DNA of 64,000 bases. Source: Metarhizium brunneum. Its lineage: Eukaryota > Ascomycota > Sordariomycetes > Hypocreales > Clavicipitaceae. The position numbers and the translations under genes are program-made. The notes beneath the pieces are model-generated. The model saw only the letters and a list, made by a program, of their open reading frames with translations, made no database searches and had not been told where the DNA came from. Location: assembly GCF_013426205.1 (NCBI RefSeq), contig NC_089422.1, positions 9,265,001-9,329,000 on the forward strand, given 5' to 3'. Shown piece by piece: positions 22,292 through 32,404 of this stretch; position 1 is the stretch's first letter, and every line of letters starts with the position of its first letter.

Positions 22292-23960
22292 ATGGTCGGC
22301 GACAACTCCAGCAACGACACGCTGCCACGGTACGAACAAGACAGCCTCCTACCGCGGGCCGACAACATGGCTCCCAATACCAGTGCGTTGCCCTCGCTTG
22401 ACTTCACCCCATTTGTCCTTTTCTTGCTCTTTGCGATGCTGCCCGCAAGGTGCAGGAGAAGCCTGACGAAGCTCTGCCCGCTAACGCTGTCCTGCCCTGC
22501 CTCCTAGAAAAAGCTGCTGCCGAGTGCATCTCTGATGATGCGCTGATACACCTCAAGTCCTACAAGTATTCGAGCGTCGACAAGTCTCCCGTGTCGAAAT
22601 ATATTCTCGGTCCCTGGGTACGTTGGGAATCCGGCTCTTCTCTGCTTTTATTTTTTTGGTCAGGGGCATTGACGCCGTCGCCGTCGAAGTTGTGCCACAT
22701 TACGTGGGGTAGCTGCGGCAAAGCTCCCCGACAATGACACACCAAGCTAACTGTCAGCACTGCTAGTGGAATGCTTTTGTAAACATTCTGCCGTTATGGA
22801 TTGCCCCGAATATGGTTACCCTCTTGGGATTCTTCTTCATCCTGGGTAACATTGGCCTGCTGGTCATTTTTATGCCCGACTTGGTTGGACCTGTATGTCC
22901 CCCTTGCCGCGTCCCGTCGCATGTCCATCAAGACGGCGCATGCTAACCCCGAATTGTTTTGTGTTAGGGACCGACATGGCTATATTTCAGTTTTGCGTTT
23001 GGCCTGTTTATGTACCAGACCATGGACAATGTTGATGGCAAGCAGGCGCGAAGGACCGGCACATCGAGCGGCCTCGGCGAGCTATTCGACCACGGTATCG
23101 ACTCTCTCAATTGCACCCTCGCCAGTTTACTCGAAACGGCTGCCATGGGCTTGGGAACATCGAATGCTGGCATCTTTACGGCCCTCTGCCCTTGCCTGGC
23201 CATGTTCTTTTCCACCTGGGAGACATACCACACCCACACGTTGTATCTGGGCGTCATTAACGGCCCTACCGAGGGCTTGCTTATTGCATGCGGCATCATG
23301 GTTGCCTCTGGGATTTGGGGCCCTCATATCTGGACTCTGCCTCTTGCCAATGCTCTGGGCGACAGCTTGCCTGGGCTGGCGCAAATGCTTGGCCAAACGT
23401 CGTTCCGAGATATCTGGGTTGGCTTGATCATCTCGTCCTTGCTGGTCGGCCACATCCCCTTCTGCCTGTACAATGTCGCCTTGGCCCGCCAGAAGCAGGG
23501 CCTTCCCGTGACGCCCGTCTTTGCTGAATGGACGCCCATGGCCGTCTTTACGCTTGGAGTGGGAGCCTGGGTGTTCTCGCCGTATAGCACCCTGATGACG
23601 GACAATCATCTGGTCTTGTTCTGCCTGACCATGTCGTTTGTCTTTGGCCGCCTGACAACCAAGATGATCCTGGCGCACCTGACTCGCCAGCCGTTCCCGT
23701 ACTGGACGGTGATGCTCGCACCACTTGTCGGCGGTGCGTTCCTCGGGAACCTGCCTCGGTTTGGACTGCCCCGGATCAGTGCGACCGCAGAGCTGTACTA
23801 CCTGTGGGCGTACTTTTTCTTCTCATTGGTGGTTTACTTTCGCTGGGCGTATCTTGTCATCAACGCCATTTGCGACTATCTCGGCATCAATGCCCTGACG
23901 ATACCCAAGGAGAAGCAAATCGCCAACAAACAGGCCCGAGACACCACGAAGTTGCATTAA
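22292..23960 (+). CDS. CDP-alcohol phosphotransferase (choline/ethanolamine phosphotransferase, EPT1/CPT1 type)
   Basis: Four exons, approximately 22292-22382, 22508-22617, 22767-22892 and 22968-23960, giving about 439 residues. The enzyme transfers phosphocholine or phosphoethanolamine from its CDP form to diacylglycerol, the last step of the Kennedy pathway, in ER/Golgi membranes. The catalytic signature DG-x2-AR-x8-G-x3-D-x3-D is intact (DGKQARRTG..GELFDHGID). N-terminal YKYSSVDKSPVSKYILGPWW and the following WIAPNMVTLLGFFF helix match the family, and about ten hydrophobic segments follow. The C-terminus is polar and lysine-rich. Length is slightly above yeast Ept1/Cpt1 (~390) because of a short disordered N-terminus. 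Choline versus ethanolamine preference cannot be read from the sequence. Confidence 0.93.
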
Positions 23961-25361
23961 AAGCCGAATGCCCTCTACTATATCGAAAAATAAACGAATT
24001 GGAATACACCAACAATGTTGGACGACGCGACGACCCAGTTTTTTTTGCCAACCAGCGTTAGAACAGCGTGATCCGACGTGGCAACGGGCCTATTCTACAT
24101 GCGTGTACGGAACTGAGGGGGGTTACACTTGTAGATTCCGTAGGGAAAATGGGCACTGTAGACGCTAAACATTGTCTAGAAAGGGGCAACGACTATGGCG
24201 CATTCTTTGAGTATTACTATTTTTTAATAGCTGGTCGTACCGGGGGGTAAGGAGGCTTGGCTCGGATGGGCGTTGGGGACCTCCTGGATTTTTTTCTTTC
24301 TTGGTTTGAGGGCTATAGTTTTGTGTAGTCTACATTCATGGCGCTAGATGTGAGGAGCGGCACTCCGTGCAGTAGAGGATATGTTTAGCATTAGCGCAAT
24401 GCTCGTGTGCAGGTCAAAGAAGGTGCACGTGCTTTTTTTTTTTTTATGTGAGATGGAAAGCTAGCGTTGTCGACGACTTTGTGTCCATGACTCCAAGTCA
24501 CCACCTGCATTGTATCGAGATGATCGTGGAGACTGGAGAGATACCTCGACCTTTTGCACCGCCCGTTGTTAGACTGCTGCCGCCGTTGTCAAAAGCAGAT
24601 TCTGCCTGCTCGTCTTGTACCGTCCGGTGAGTAATTGTTGTAATTGATGTCAAGTTATAGGGTACGTCGTTGCGCCAGCGTGGCGGCGTCCCGTGCTGCA
24701 ATCGCGTTCAGCAATTCCCGATTTACTCCACCTTCGTCTCCTTCTCCACGTTTATCGGCTTCCCGACTTCCGCCACCTTTGTCGCTTGTGCGTTGACGGC
24801 TCGCGTGCATTCCTTTACGTCGCCGTCGATTCGTTCATCTATCCATCAGCTTCCTCAGTGCATCACCGATCTTTGCTTGCTTTGTTAGGGGTCCCCCTTC
24901 CTTCGTTCTCTCAGCGAATCGGACCGACCGTACGCTTGTTCTACCACATGGTTTGTACGCTGATTGTGTGTTGTTTGAGGGGGTTTTGTTCGCCCTCTTT
25001 TATGGAGGATTTGTCTGCTTTCAAAGTCTCAACGTTGGCATTTACGCACACGCACGGACATATATCTAACATGACTTTTTTTAGGTTCAGTTTCGGCATG
25101 ACTGTTTTACTCGTCTGGAGCGCGATGATACTGGTCTGGCTGCTTGTGGTCAGCGAGGCAAGATGGAAACACAGTCAATATAGCGAAGCACTGTTGGACG
25201 CTGATTTCGTGAACGAGCGTCGTTATTTGGCCTAAGCCTAAGACTAACAAACTATAGAAACACCATACATCTCACGACCCCATGAACGAGATGGAGTTCA
25301 TCTCGCTGCCGGAGCCAACCGGCCGTCTGCCGCAATACTACTCCTCGGCTCATGCCCAGGC
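23961..25361. other. Intergenic with no supportable gene
   Basis: About 1.4 kb. It contains the 3' flank of the phosphotransferase, a poly-T run near 24433 and a CT-rich segment (24690-24910). A 180-codon frame at 24693-25235 has a hydrophobic stretch near its end but looks like leader sequence plus chance hydrophobicity. A TTTTTTTAG acceptor-like motif near 25080 could mark a small spliced gene, but no product could be defended. Confidence 0.35.
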
Positions 25362-26271
25362 TTATACCCATAAACTCCCAACAAGGGCATCCTTCGCTCG
25401 CTTCTGGCCGAACAATCCACCATCGCCGTCTTCTTCTGCGTCGGCTTTTCTCTTTTGACCAACATCCACGGCTGGTGGGCCAGGCCCGGGTGGATCTCTT
25501 GTGGCGGGTGTTTTTTCCTCGGGCTGGCGGACAGCGTTGCCAAAACCCCCCCATCCTGGCCGGGTTTTAACTTGGTCGGGGAGCATGTTATGCTCGTGAA
25601 GCCACTTCGTAGCTTTCGCACGCAAGTCAGCATCCCAGTCGGCGGGCGGCTTAATCCCTGGTTGTCCAAATGGACAAAGATGATCCGGGTTCATTCTGTC
25701 GAGGGCAAGTCCGGCCGTGTGGTCCTTGTGGGCGAGTTTTCGATGCAGCAGAGAAAGCACAAGCCCACTCAGTCCTGCAAACGGCAGGCCGAACTGGTCG
25801 GTACAAGGCTTCTTTCTAGGCAGAAGAGGATGGCCAGCGACGTAGTACTCCTCCGTGGGAAGGAGAATGAAGTTGGCGGCCGCGAATGTGTTCCACGTGG
25901 ATCGTAGCTTGGTATGAAGGCTCGTGCCCTCGTACATGGTGTCGTAGTTTTCGTCGTCTTGTTTTTTGAAAAGGTCATCCTTGCAGAGAAGCTCCACTGC
26001 CTTGCCGATGTTTTCGTTAGGAATACCGATTTCGAACGTGTTCTGCGTGGATACTTTTAGAGTTGGTCATTCTTGGGCTTGGGGAGCAACGTACTTCGAA
26101 GTCCCAGGGGATGGGGGATGACGGCGGCGCACAGTCCTTCTCGCGAACCCTGCGGTGTTGAATAGCCGCTGATCCAAGGATGATGTATTGGATCTTGTTT
26201 TTATGCAATATTCTCTCGGCAACCAGCATGGGTTCCCAATGCCACTCGTCGGACAGGCCCTTGTGTGCCAT
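25362..26271 (-). CDS. Nucleotidyltransferase-fold protein, nuclear-type tail (copy 1)
   Basis: Two exons, 26095-26271 and 25362-26042, with a 52-bp GTACGT..CGCAG intron at DFE|N. The N-terminus has a minimal nucleotidyltransferase-like pattern: helix (MLVAERILHKNKI), then YIILGSAAIQHRR (the G-S motif) and WDFEN, matching the acidic [D]-h-[DE] pair. The C-terminal half contains a helical KLAHKDHTAGLALDRMNP segment and ends with a basic tail (GQKRKADAEEDG..GQKRAKDA) resembling a nuclear localisation signal. Function is unknown; the fold resembles AbiEii/NTase-like proteins. A second, diverged relative lies about 2 kb away on the same strand with the same intron position after the acidic motif. 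No transferase substrate can be inferred. Confidence 0.62.
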
Positions 26272-27784
26272 GATGGGTAGGACGGGATTGGTTGAGCTTG
26301 GCTTGTGCGGTTGTGGTATGAGTAAATGGAGAGACTGAGGAATGCGTAGAAGGAAGGGGCAAGGGGCTGCGGCGGGCGATATTTATATTTCGCCTGGCCG
26401 AGCGACTTGTATTAAAGAACCGGTCCTTTTGTGAACAATGAATGGTTGGGTACCAAGGAGAGGGACCGTTTATGAATAGCGAATTTCTTTGTACAAGGAG
26501 ATGACCACTTGCATGAATGAATGTGTCTTGTCAAAGGCGTTTCATTGCTTGATGGATGATTTGGCCTTGTGAATGGAATACAAGGGGGACAATCATAGGT
26601 ACTTGCTACCGTTAGAGCGCGTTCTTAGTGTGAACACTTTCTTTGCGCAAGACAAAGCGATGTCTGTGAATGAAGAAATGGCGGGTCAGGAGCATGTCAT
26701 TGTTCAACATAAAGTCTGCGGGTTGTGCGTTTGCTTCCACGAAGACGGCGGCTGAGGCTATCGCGAGATAGCTTTAGCTAGCGGGCTGCAATGCAGCACT
26801 AACTATACTTGAGTAAGGACTGGGCCGCAGCGGGCCAATTTATATGTTTTGCTTGGCTTGGCCGAGTCACAAGTGAGCGTTATCAAAAGAACCGGGCTCG
26901 ACTCTTTGTTATCGAGACGGACAATAAAATGGCCGCGCTCTACGGCCGCGGATCCTTTGTGAACAGAATATTTCTTCTTCTTTTATGAGCGGGTGATTCC
27001 TTTCACGGAATCAAGGCTTCTTTTTTCAACGATACAAGACGGCGATGCCAAAGATCAAATTGTCCCATGAAGGGTAGGCAGAGCGGGCAGACCACTCACT
27101 GGCCTTTAAAAGATTCAATGTTATCCCCTGCCAGGGGCCGCCTGCGCCGAGCTATGGCCTGTGGCCGGCTTTGTGGCCTGCGGCTAGCTCTGAACATTGA
27201 AGTTTCAATGTTATAGCCTACTGCATCTGATAGAGGGTGCTATTATGAACACAAGCGTCTTCCTTCGCCGCCTTTTACCACTTGACCTCTTTGTGTCTGC
27301 ATCTGGGGGAGTGTTGGACGGAGATGGCCCAACAAGGGGCTTCACCGACAAAGGACTTGTTGGTCACGCAGATTGAACACGTGCCAGGGCAAGAGCCCTA
27401 GGCACAGTCGTTCCTCATTTCCTCTTGGAAAACCAAGGATCTTTGACGCCCTTCAAAGTTATTACTGAATCTAAGCATTTACTTCAGGCCATCGATTGAG
27501 CCCGTCCGGATCTGTTTGTTCAAACCTACAGTGAAAAATTGCCTGCGAGGGCCGAACTAGATGAAAATGTCGGGTGGAATTCATGGGATGACCAAGAAAC
27601 TCTTAAAGAAGTGGAGGAGATCTTGACAGGTTTAAATAAGGAGATATGCGACGCTGTGGGAAAACTAGAGTCGAAAAACTAGTCACTGCGGACGATAACA
27701 TTGGCCACCATTCGCGGAGGACTCCTGGACACGACGATCGTGAAACGATTTGAAGATATTCAGTGGTACTGCTCTGAAGTTTGG
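26272..27784. other. Accessory spacer with degenerate promoter-like duplications
   Basis: About 1.5 kb without an intact gene. Two stretches resemble each other: 26390-26450 (CGCCTGGCCGAGCG, AAAGAACCGG, CTTTTGTGAACA) and 26850-26970 (GCTTGGCCGAGTCAC, AAAGAACCGGG, CCTTTGTGAACAG). This suggests a duplicated promoter or lost copy of the neighbouring nucleotidyltransferase-like gene. A weak match to the MITE subfamily seen at 46.1 kb (GGAAAACCAAGGATCTTTGA) lies at about 27420-27490. Confidence 0.4.
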
Positions 27785-27955
27785 TGTGACAAGGGCTAAA
27801 GGCTTAAAGTATTGACTCAATTCGTCTAACAACAGTCTTTCGTATCATAGGTCCCTGATGTTCATTAAGGTCTAGTTGACTAAAAAAGTCTTTAAATACA
27901 AGGAGTAAATAAGGGTCTTTTGCCCTAGGTCCCGTGATTATGGCCCTGTGTAACC
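27785..27955 (-). repeat. MITE copy A (~171 bp)
   Basis: Read on the minus strand, it starts GGTTACACAGGGCCATAATC and ends TTTAGCCCTTGTCACA. The ends form imperfect terminal inverted repeats around ACAAGGGC. Internal blocks, GGGACCTATGATACGAAAGA and CTGTTGTTAGACGAATTGAG, are shared with copies at 30.5 and 47.8 kb. No coding capacity. It lies immediately 3' of the second nucleotidyltransferase-like gene. Confidence 0.8.
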
Positions 27956-27991
27956 CCGTGTGACATTTGGCGATGCTCAAGGGAACTCAAA

Positions 27992-28875
27992 CTAGTTGCC
28001 GTCCTTCTTCTGCCTCTTTGCAGACGTTCCCAAGGTAACCATCTTTCTTTTCTGACCGTTTCGACCACTATCGACAGTGGCATAGTCGTGATCATTCTCG
28101 TTATTCGGCGCCACCCGAATTGTCTCGTCCGCTGTGATTGTCTTCCCAATGATGGCCATGGCCAGATTGTATTGCGTTCGATGCCAAACATTTTCTTTGC
28201 TTTTCAGCCACTGTTCACTGACCTCGCCCGTGTCAAACAGTCGCTTCGCTGCCAGGGCAGCGAGCTGATCGTAATGGTAGATTCTTCGGATTATAAATGC
28301 CCAGAAAAGATCATGGGGACTCGCCCACGGGATCCAGGCCACGTCTTTTTCGGAAAGGCCCAAGAGCTGTGTCTCTTTATGCTTCGAGCTAGGGACAGTA
28401 GGAGAAGACAACGTTCCGCCAAAGAAGGTGAGGCGAGGCAAGATTATAATGTTTCGCGGTTGTGACGCGCTCCAAACTGTCTGCAGGCGGCTGTGCGCAG
28501 TTGTTCCTTCGTAGCAGGACTGAGTGATGACATGGTCTGGGACGTCTTGAAACAGCTTGCTGGATTTGAGGACGTCTACGGCTCTAGACTTGTCTGCTTG
28601 GTAAACGCAAATTTCGATAGACTAGAGTTTCCGTAAGCGTAAGGAGTTTTTCTTCCTCTATCATGGCATTGGTACAACACCGTTGGAAATAGAGGTGTCG
28701 CGCTGAGCAGCTGTGTGCCCGGTAGACTTACGAATTCTGGATTAAAAGTCGACGTAGCTCCGTAGCGCATGAGTGCTACCTCGCCAACGATGGCGTGCCC
28801 GATGGAGTTTGACGTGAGCATGCTGGAGGCGACTTGGAGAGGACTCCAGTCGACGTTCGTGACGGTGGCAGCCAT
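27992..28875 (-). CDS. Nucleotidyltransferase-fold protein, nuclear-type tail (copy 2)
   Basis: Two exons, 28732-28875 and 27992-28621, with a 110-bp GTAAGT..CTCTAG intron. The N-terminus mirrors copy 1: helix with LQVASSMLTSNSI, then GHAIVGEVALMRYGATS (the G-x motif) and NPEF|SIEICVYQ, where the intron falls at the acidic motif as in copy 1. Ser of the canonical GS is replaced by Glu and the first acidic residue is Glu, so catalysis is doubtful. The middle has LLGLSEKDVAWIPWASPHDLF and a helical IIRRIYHYDQLAALAAKRLF. The C-terminal tail (GQKRKMVTLGTSAKRQKKDGN) begins with the same GQKRK as copy 1 and looks like a nuclear signal. Function unknown; membership of one family with copy 1 is an inference from motif order, intron position and tail. 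Confidence 0.6.
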
Positions 28876-29016
28876 GATGGACTCAACTTGGGAACCGCCA
28901 GAATCAAAGAGTGATTCTTAATGAGAGGAGATGTTAAGAAGAGGAACGCGCTCGAATTAGAAAGCAATTTTGCCTTCTTATATTCCGTTGACAGGAGAGA
29001 AGTTTCTCTAGAAGAT

Positions 29017-29355
29017 AAAAAGGGGAGACGAAAGAAGGGTAAAATTAAGTAGTAAGCTGGGTGGTTGGCTTGTTGAGTGATGAGGATGTGAGTTGGAAGT
29101 GAGCTCGGCAATGGGATGATCAAGCAAGAAGGTGAATTGGTTGATGAAAAGGGAGACGAAAGAAAAGAAAAATTAAGTAATAAGCTAGGTAGTTGGCTTG
29201 TTGAAAGTGAGTGAGGCGACGAGATAACCAAGCAAACAAAGAGGAGACAAAACAGAAAAGTAAAACTAAGTAAGTTAGGTAGTTGACTTGTCAAGTAATG
29301 AGAGTGTGAATTGAAAAGTGATAAGGGTGTGAGTTGAAAGTGAGGAAGACAATAT
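29017..29355. repeat. Degenerate A/G-rich tandem repeat, about three units
   Basis: Three diverged units start near 29017, 29147 and 29241. Each has a GGGAGACGAAAG-type start, then AATTAAGTA.TAAGCTAGGTAGTTGG and CTTGTTGA..GTGA. Units are about 130, 94 and 115 bp. The minus strand reads as a long Ser/Pro/Leu low-complexity frame, which is a by-product. It lies upstream of nucleotidyltransferase-like copy 2 and before a transposon relic. Confidence 0.6.
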
Positions 29356-29539
29356 GAGTAGTAAACAGAGCCAGGTCATGATGTATTGGAGGACCTAGAA
29401 GATATAATGTTAAGTGCAGATCAGCTCCTATCATGTTATCTACAGCCTCAATATATTAACATGTATTTCATTTCGAGATCGATTCGCAGTAACCAAGTAA
29501 GAGTATAAATACTAATATATAATACTACATTTACGGGTG

Positions 29540-29975
29540 TACTCTATAAAGGCCCGGGCTAACAAGTATAATTACGAACATATAGTTTACCTTTACGCGC
29601 CAGCAATACAAGTAGAGGCAAAAAATCAGGGTAAAAGCGCAGCGCAAGCGCCAAGCAACAACACTAGAAATCTATCCAACAAATTTCCTGTTGCTAAAGG
29701 CGTAAGGGTAATGCTCGCGACTAATCCATGGCAGCTAGCCGGCCTAGTAAACGGAGCCCAGGGCACTGTGTACAATCACGTATCGCCTGGAACGCAGGTG
29801 CTGACCTATATAAAGATCCCCCAGCGGTTATTATGGTAGATTCAGTGCTTCGACGGCTACGACGGACCGGCGTATCTAACAACTACTGAAGGCAGGAAAA
29901 TCTGCCCAATACTCCCAGCCACCTGTGACCTCCTAGTGGACAACGAGACCTGCGCTCGCACGCAGTTTGGTGTTC
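29540..29975 (+). pseudogene. Relic of a Helitron-type PIF1-like helicase
   Basis: Fragment of the C-terminal part of a PIF1-family DNA helicase of the kind carried by fungal Helitrons. Visible pieces are FPVAKGVRVMLATNPWQLAG, LVNGAQGTVYNHV and, in the following frame, FDGYDGPAYLTTTEGRKICP with LPATCDLLVDNETCARTQF. The reading frame breaks by a stop near 29839 and a frame change, and the next helicase motif is missing. Walker A and the Rep domain are absent. It is a truncated, decayed mobile-element copy; surrounding AT-rich sequence supports age. Function is excluded. Confidence 0.75.
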
Positions 29976-30471
29976 GAAGTATTTAATAATTAATAGGTCG
30001 TTTATTGGTAAAGCCCTGCTATTAGGCTTCACGATCTGTTCGGCTTTTCCCATGTGACACGAGGTATAATAAGACCACGAGAGCCCGGTTTTATCTTCTG
30101 ATAAGCCTCTATCTATGTCAATAGTTTCACTATATTATGCTTATCATTTCTCAATCATGTCCCCGCCATTTTCCTCCGAGGCAACTCCTCAACAATAGCT
30201 ACTTTCCCGGATCAGTTGTGGTGGGGGAAACAAGACGACGAGTTGGCATTTACTGCAGTCACAGACCCGTAGAATACCAACCACAATCCACAGGATACAA
30301 GTCGACATGAGTGTAGTGACAGCTATTGTATGGCACCATGTGCGTGCAAAACCAGTGTAGCCTTGTGACCGTTGCAGACAGTTGACATGGTTAAAGAGTC
30401 CGCCAGGCAAAGGAGGTGTGGTGGAAGAAAAGCGATACTACATTATGCCATATTCTTTGCGGCTGTCACAC
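29976..30471. other. Spacer between the helicase relic and MITE copy B
   Basis: About 500 bp, AT-rich at the left (TATTTAATAATTAATAGG near 29980). No gene or RNA is supported; it may be further decayed transposon sequence. Confidence 0.35.
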
Positions 30472-30650
30472 GGTTACATAAGAGCTACAATCACGGGGAA
30501 CCTAGGACAAAGTCCTTCACCGACTTGTTATATTTAAAGAGGCCTTTAGTTCCTTGAGGCCTTAAGGAAAACCAAGGACCTTACTACCAAAGACTGTTGT
30601 TAGATGAATTGCGCATGCTATGTTACTCCAAGCTTTTAGCCCTTGTCACA
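30472..30650 (+). repeat. MITE copy B (~179 bp)
   Basis: Starts GGTTACATAAGAGCTACAAT and ends TTTTAGCCCTTGTCACA. Internal blocks match copies A and C: GGAAAACCAAGGACCTTACT, ACCAAAGACTGTTGTTAGAT and GAATTG. No coding capacity. Confidence 0.82.
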
Positions 30651-30944
30651 GCAGCAGCCAAATCCACAAGAAGCCATCGATTTCATCGCCCCAGCCGGGT
30701 GCGGCGGTTGAAGTCCCAAGTTATAAAATAATCTCGAGCGTTGTTTCCTACCCAAGCAAGCGACAAGACAAGAGGTTCAACCAAATGACCCCGTAAAATA
30801 ACGCCACAGCAGACCTCGACATTTTGTCACGCGCGACTATTCACCGCCAGTCTTAAGCCATGTAATTGACTCCCTCGGTGACAAAACCTCATGATGTCCT
30901 CAGGTGAGGGTTTGTCAGGGTCGGCATCTAATACCGGTAGGCGT

Positions 30945-31090
30945 TGTGACAAGAGCTTAGGCTTAGAGCAATAACTTAATCTATTTAATAATAGTTTTTA
31001 GTATTAAAGGTTTTTAGTTTTCCTTAGGGCCTTGTTGGCTCAGGGGGTCTTGAGGTACTAGTTGGTGAAGGGTCTTTTGCCGTAGGTCTC
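30945..31090 (-). repeat. MITE copy with RIP-like C-to-T/G-to-A transitions, overlapping a gene end
   Basis: On the minus strand it ends CTAAGCTCTTGTCAC, matching the right end of other copies. Its core reads CCTTTAATACTAAAAACTA where the 47.8-kb copy has CCTTTGATACCAAAGACTG; all four differences are transitions, three in the CpA/TpG context of repeat-induced point mutation. The left part (CGGCAAAAGACCCTTCACCA) lies inside the coding frame of the Cys-rich secreted protein and encodes its last ~20 residues. The left terminal repeat is missing. Confidence 0.72.
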
Positions 31091-31638
31091 ATCGGGGTCG
31101 GTTGGAGGTACCAGGGCCAACCCCAGCCGAAGGCGTGGAATAGAACGTATCGCTGGCACCCTCCATTGTCCTTTTGAAATCCCCAAGGACAGCAAAAATA
31201 TTTGCTAGGCTCCCCAAGCTCGGGAAAGCTAATCTCCTCACGATTGCACATAGGGCCAGCTCGGTGATATTCATCGTCAGTGCAAAAGAATCCTCGAAGT
31301 TCGCCACGGCGTCCTTTCACTGTATTTTTCCAAAATGTAATGCTTCTGTTGTCACAAGGGTCGAGATTATCGGAGCAACGTTTCGAAAAATCCAAGTCTT
31401 TCCACGGCGCTCGGCTTCCCGGTCTGTCTTCCCCCGTTTCATACCTAGGTCGCCCATAGTTGCGTTCATCCCTCATGAATTGAGCCCGAAAAAGAGAGTT
31501 CCAGGTGCCTGTGTCTCGGTTTCCACTGGCGATGCCGTCGAAAACCTCTCCATCGCCGCGTCGTTTACCTTCCTTTTCCCAGTGTAATTTCGCAGAACTA
31601 AGCCCAGCCAGGATAGCAATAATAATTAAAATCTTCAT
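31024..31638 (-). CDS. Secreted Cys-rich protein of unknown function
   Basis: Single exon, 204 residues from MKILIIIAILAGLSSAK, a clear signal peptide; an upstream in-frame Met at 31746 would bury this leader and is less likely. The mature part is basic/aromatic. Its cysteines cluster in RCSDNLDPCDN, FFCTDDEYHRAGPMCNREE and YFCCPWGFQKDNGGCQRY, about eight in all, probably disulphide-bonded. No family was recognised. The final ~20 residues (from about MRPTAKDPSP to the stop) lie in MITE sequence, so the native C-terminus was replaced or extended by an insertion. The gene is transcribed divergently from the aerolysin-like gene across a 766-bp spacer. Confidence 0.68.
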   Translation of the reverse strand: MKILIIIAILAGLSSAKLHWEKEGKRRGDGEVFDGIASGNRDTGTWNSLFRAQFMRDERNYGRPRYETGEDRPGSRAPWKDLDFSKRCSDNLDPCDNRSITFWKNTVKGRRGELRGFFCTDDEYHRAGPMCNREEISFPELGEPSKYFCCPWGFQKDNGGCQRYVLFHAFGWGWPWYLQPTPMRPTAKDPSPTSTSRPPEPTRP

Positions 31639-32404
31639 TCTGAAGTGACAGGATGATAGTTGAAGTAGCGTAAAAGATTGTAAAGCGGGCGTAGTAGTGT
31701 GTATTGGGAACGTTGAGAAGACACTGGTCGGAAACATGCAAGACATGAGAAAGGGAAGAAAGGGTTAAAAGGGCTTACGTTTAATATTTAACTGTTATTA
31801 TCAGACTAGTGCTACGGCCTGATCGCGCATGACAAACCATTATTGATCTATCGCTAGCTACAGACTCTCAGGCACAACCCCCCCTTCTCTTAGCTTGCAG
31901 GTTATAGTCAAGGCAATACGACTAGTCCGAGCCTGGATCCAATTATGCTCAGCTGTCAAGTACATGAATAATGTGCTCAGGCGTCTCGACACTTGACTGC
32001 CGCCTCACCGGAGGGATATTCGTCGCGTGCGGCTTCCCAGCCAAGAAATTAGACTCGGGCGATATTATCTGACGTCTAAGCTTCGTCTGCATAAGTACCA
32101 AACCACTAACCAGTTTGGGAGGTTATCATGACTTTCCCCCGAAGTAGCCGCCCTTATCAGTGCTCTGTAATGTCGACTGTAATTTAATATGCATGACGAG
32201 TAACCAAATTCGGGCACACGATCAACAACCAAATTCGGACACACGACCAACAAGACCAAGGTCAAGTATATATTTCATGCCCGGGGTCACTGGTTGTAGA
32301 AGCATCACCCTCTCTAAGCAATCTTTCATGTTTGACCAACTCTTCTACAGACCACTCACTTCATCTGGCCCCGAATTCGCAATACACATCACCAACCACC
32401 AACC
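31639..32404. promoter_or_regulatory. Divergent promoter between two secreted-protein genes
   Basis: 766-bp spacer serving both flanking genes. On the plus side a TATA-like TATATATTTC starts at about 32267, some 138 bp before the ATG at 32405. Just upstream, 32202-32251 holds two adjacent 25-bp units starting AACCAAATTCGGGCACACGA and AACCAAATTCGGACACACGA, each ending in TCAAC or CCAAC. Such tandem units before a TATA are candidate activator sites. Whether they act in both directions is unknown. Confidence 0.5.

Noticed and set aside
24693..25235. 180-codon frame ending in a hydrophobic stretch
   Set aside because: Mostly CT-rich leader-like sequence; a splice-acceptor-like motif inside gives no convincing product.
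28776..29294. 172-codon Ser/Pro/Leu-rich frame, minus strand
   Set aside because: Arises from the purine-rich tandem repeat read on the other strand.
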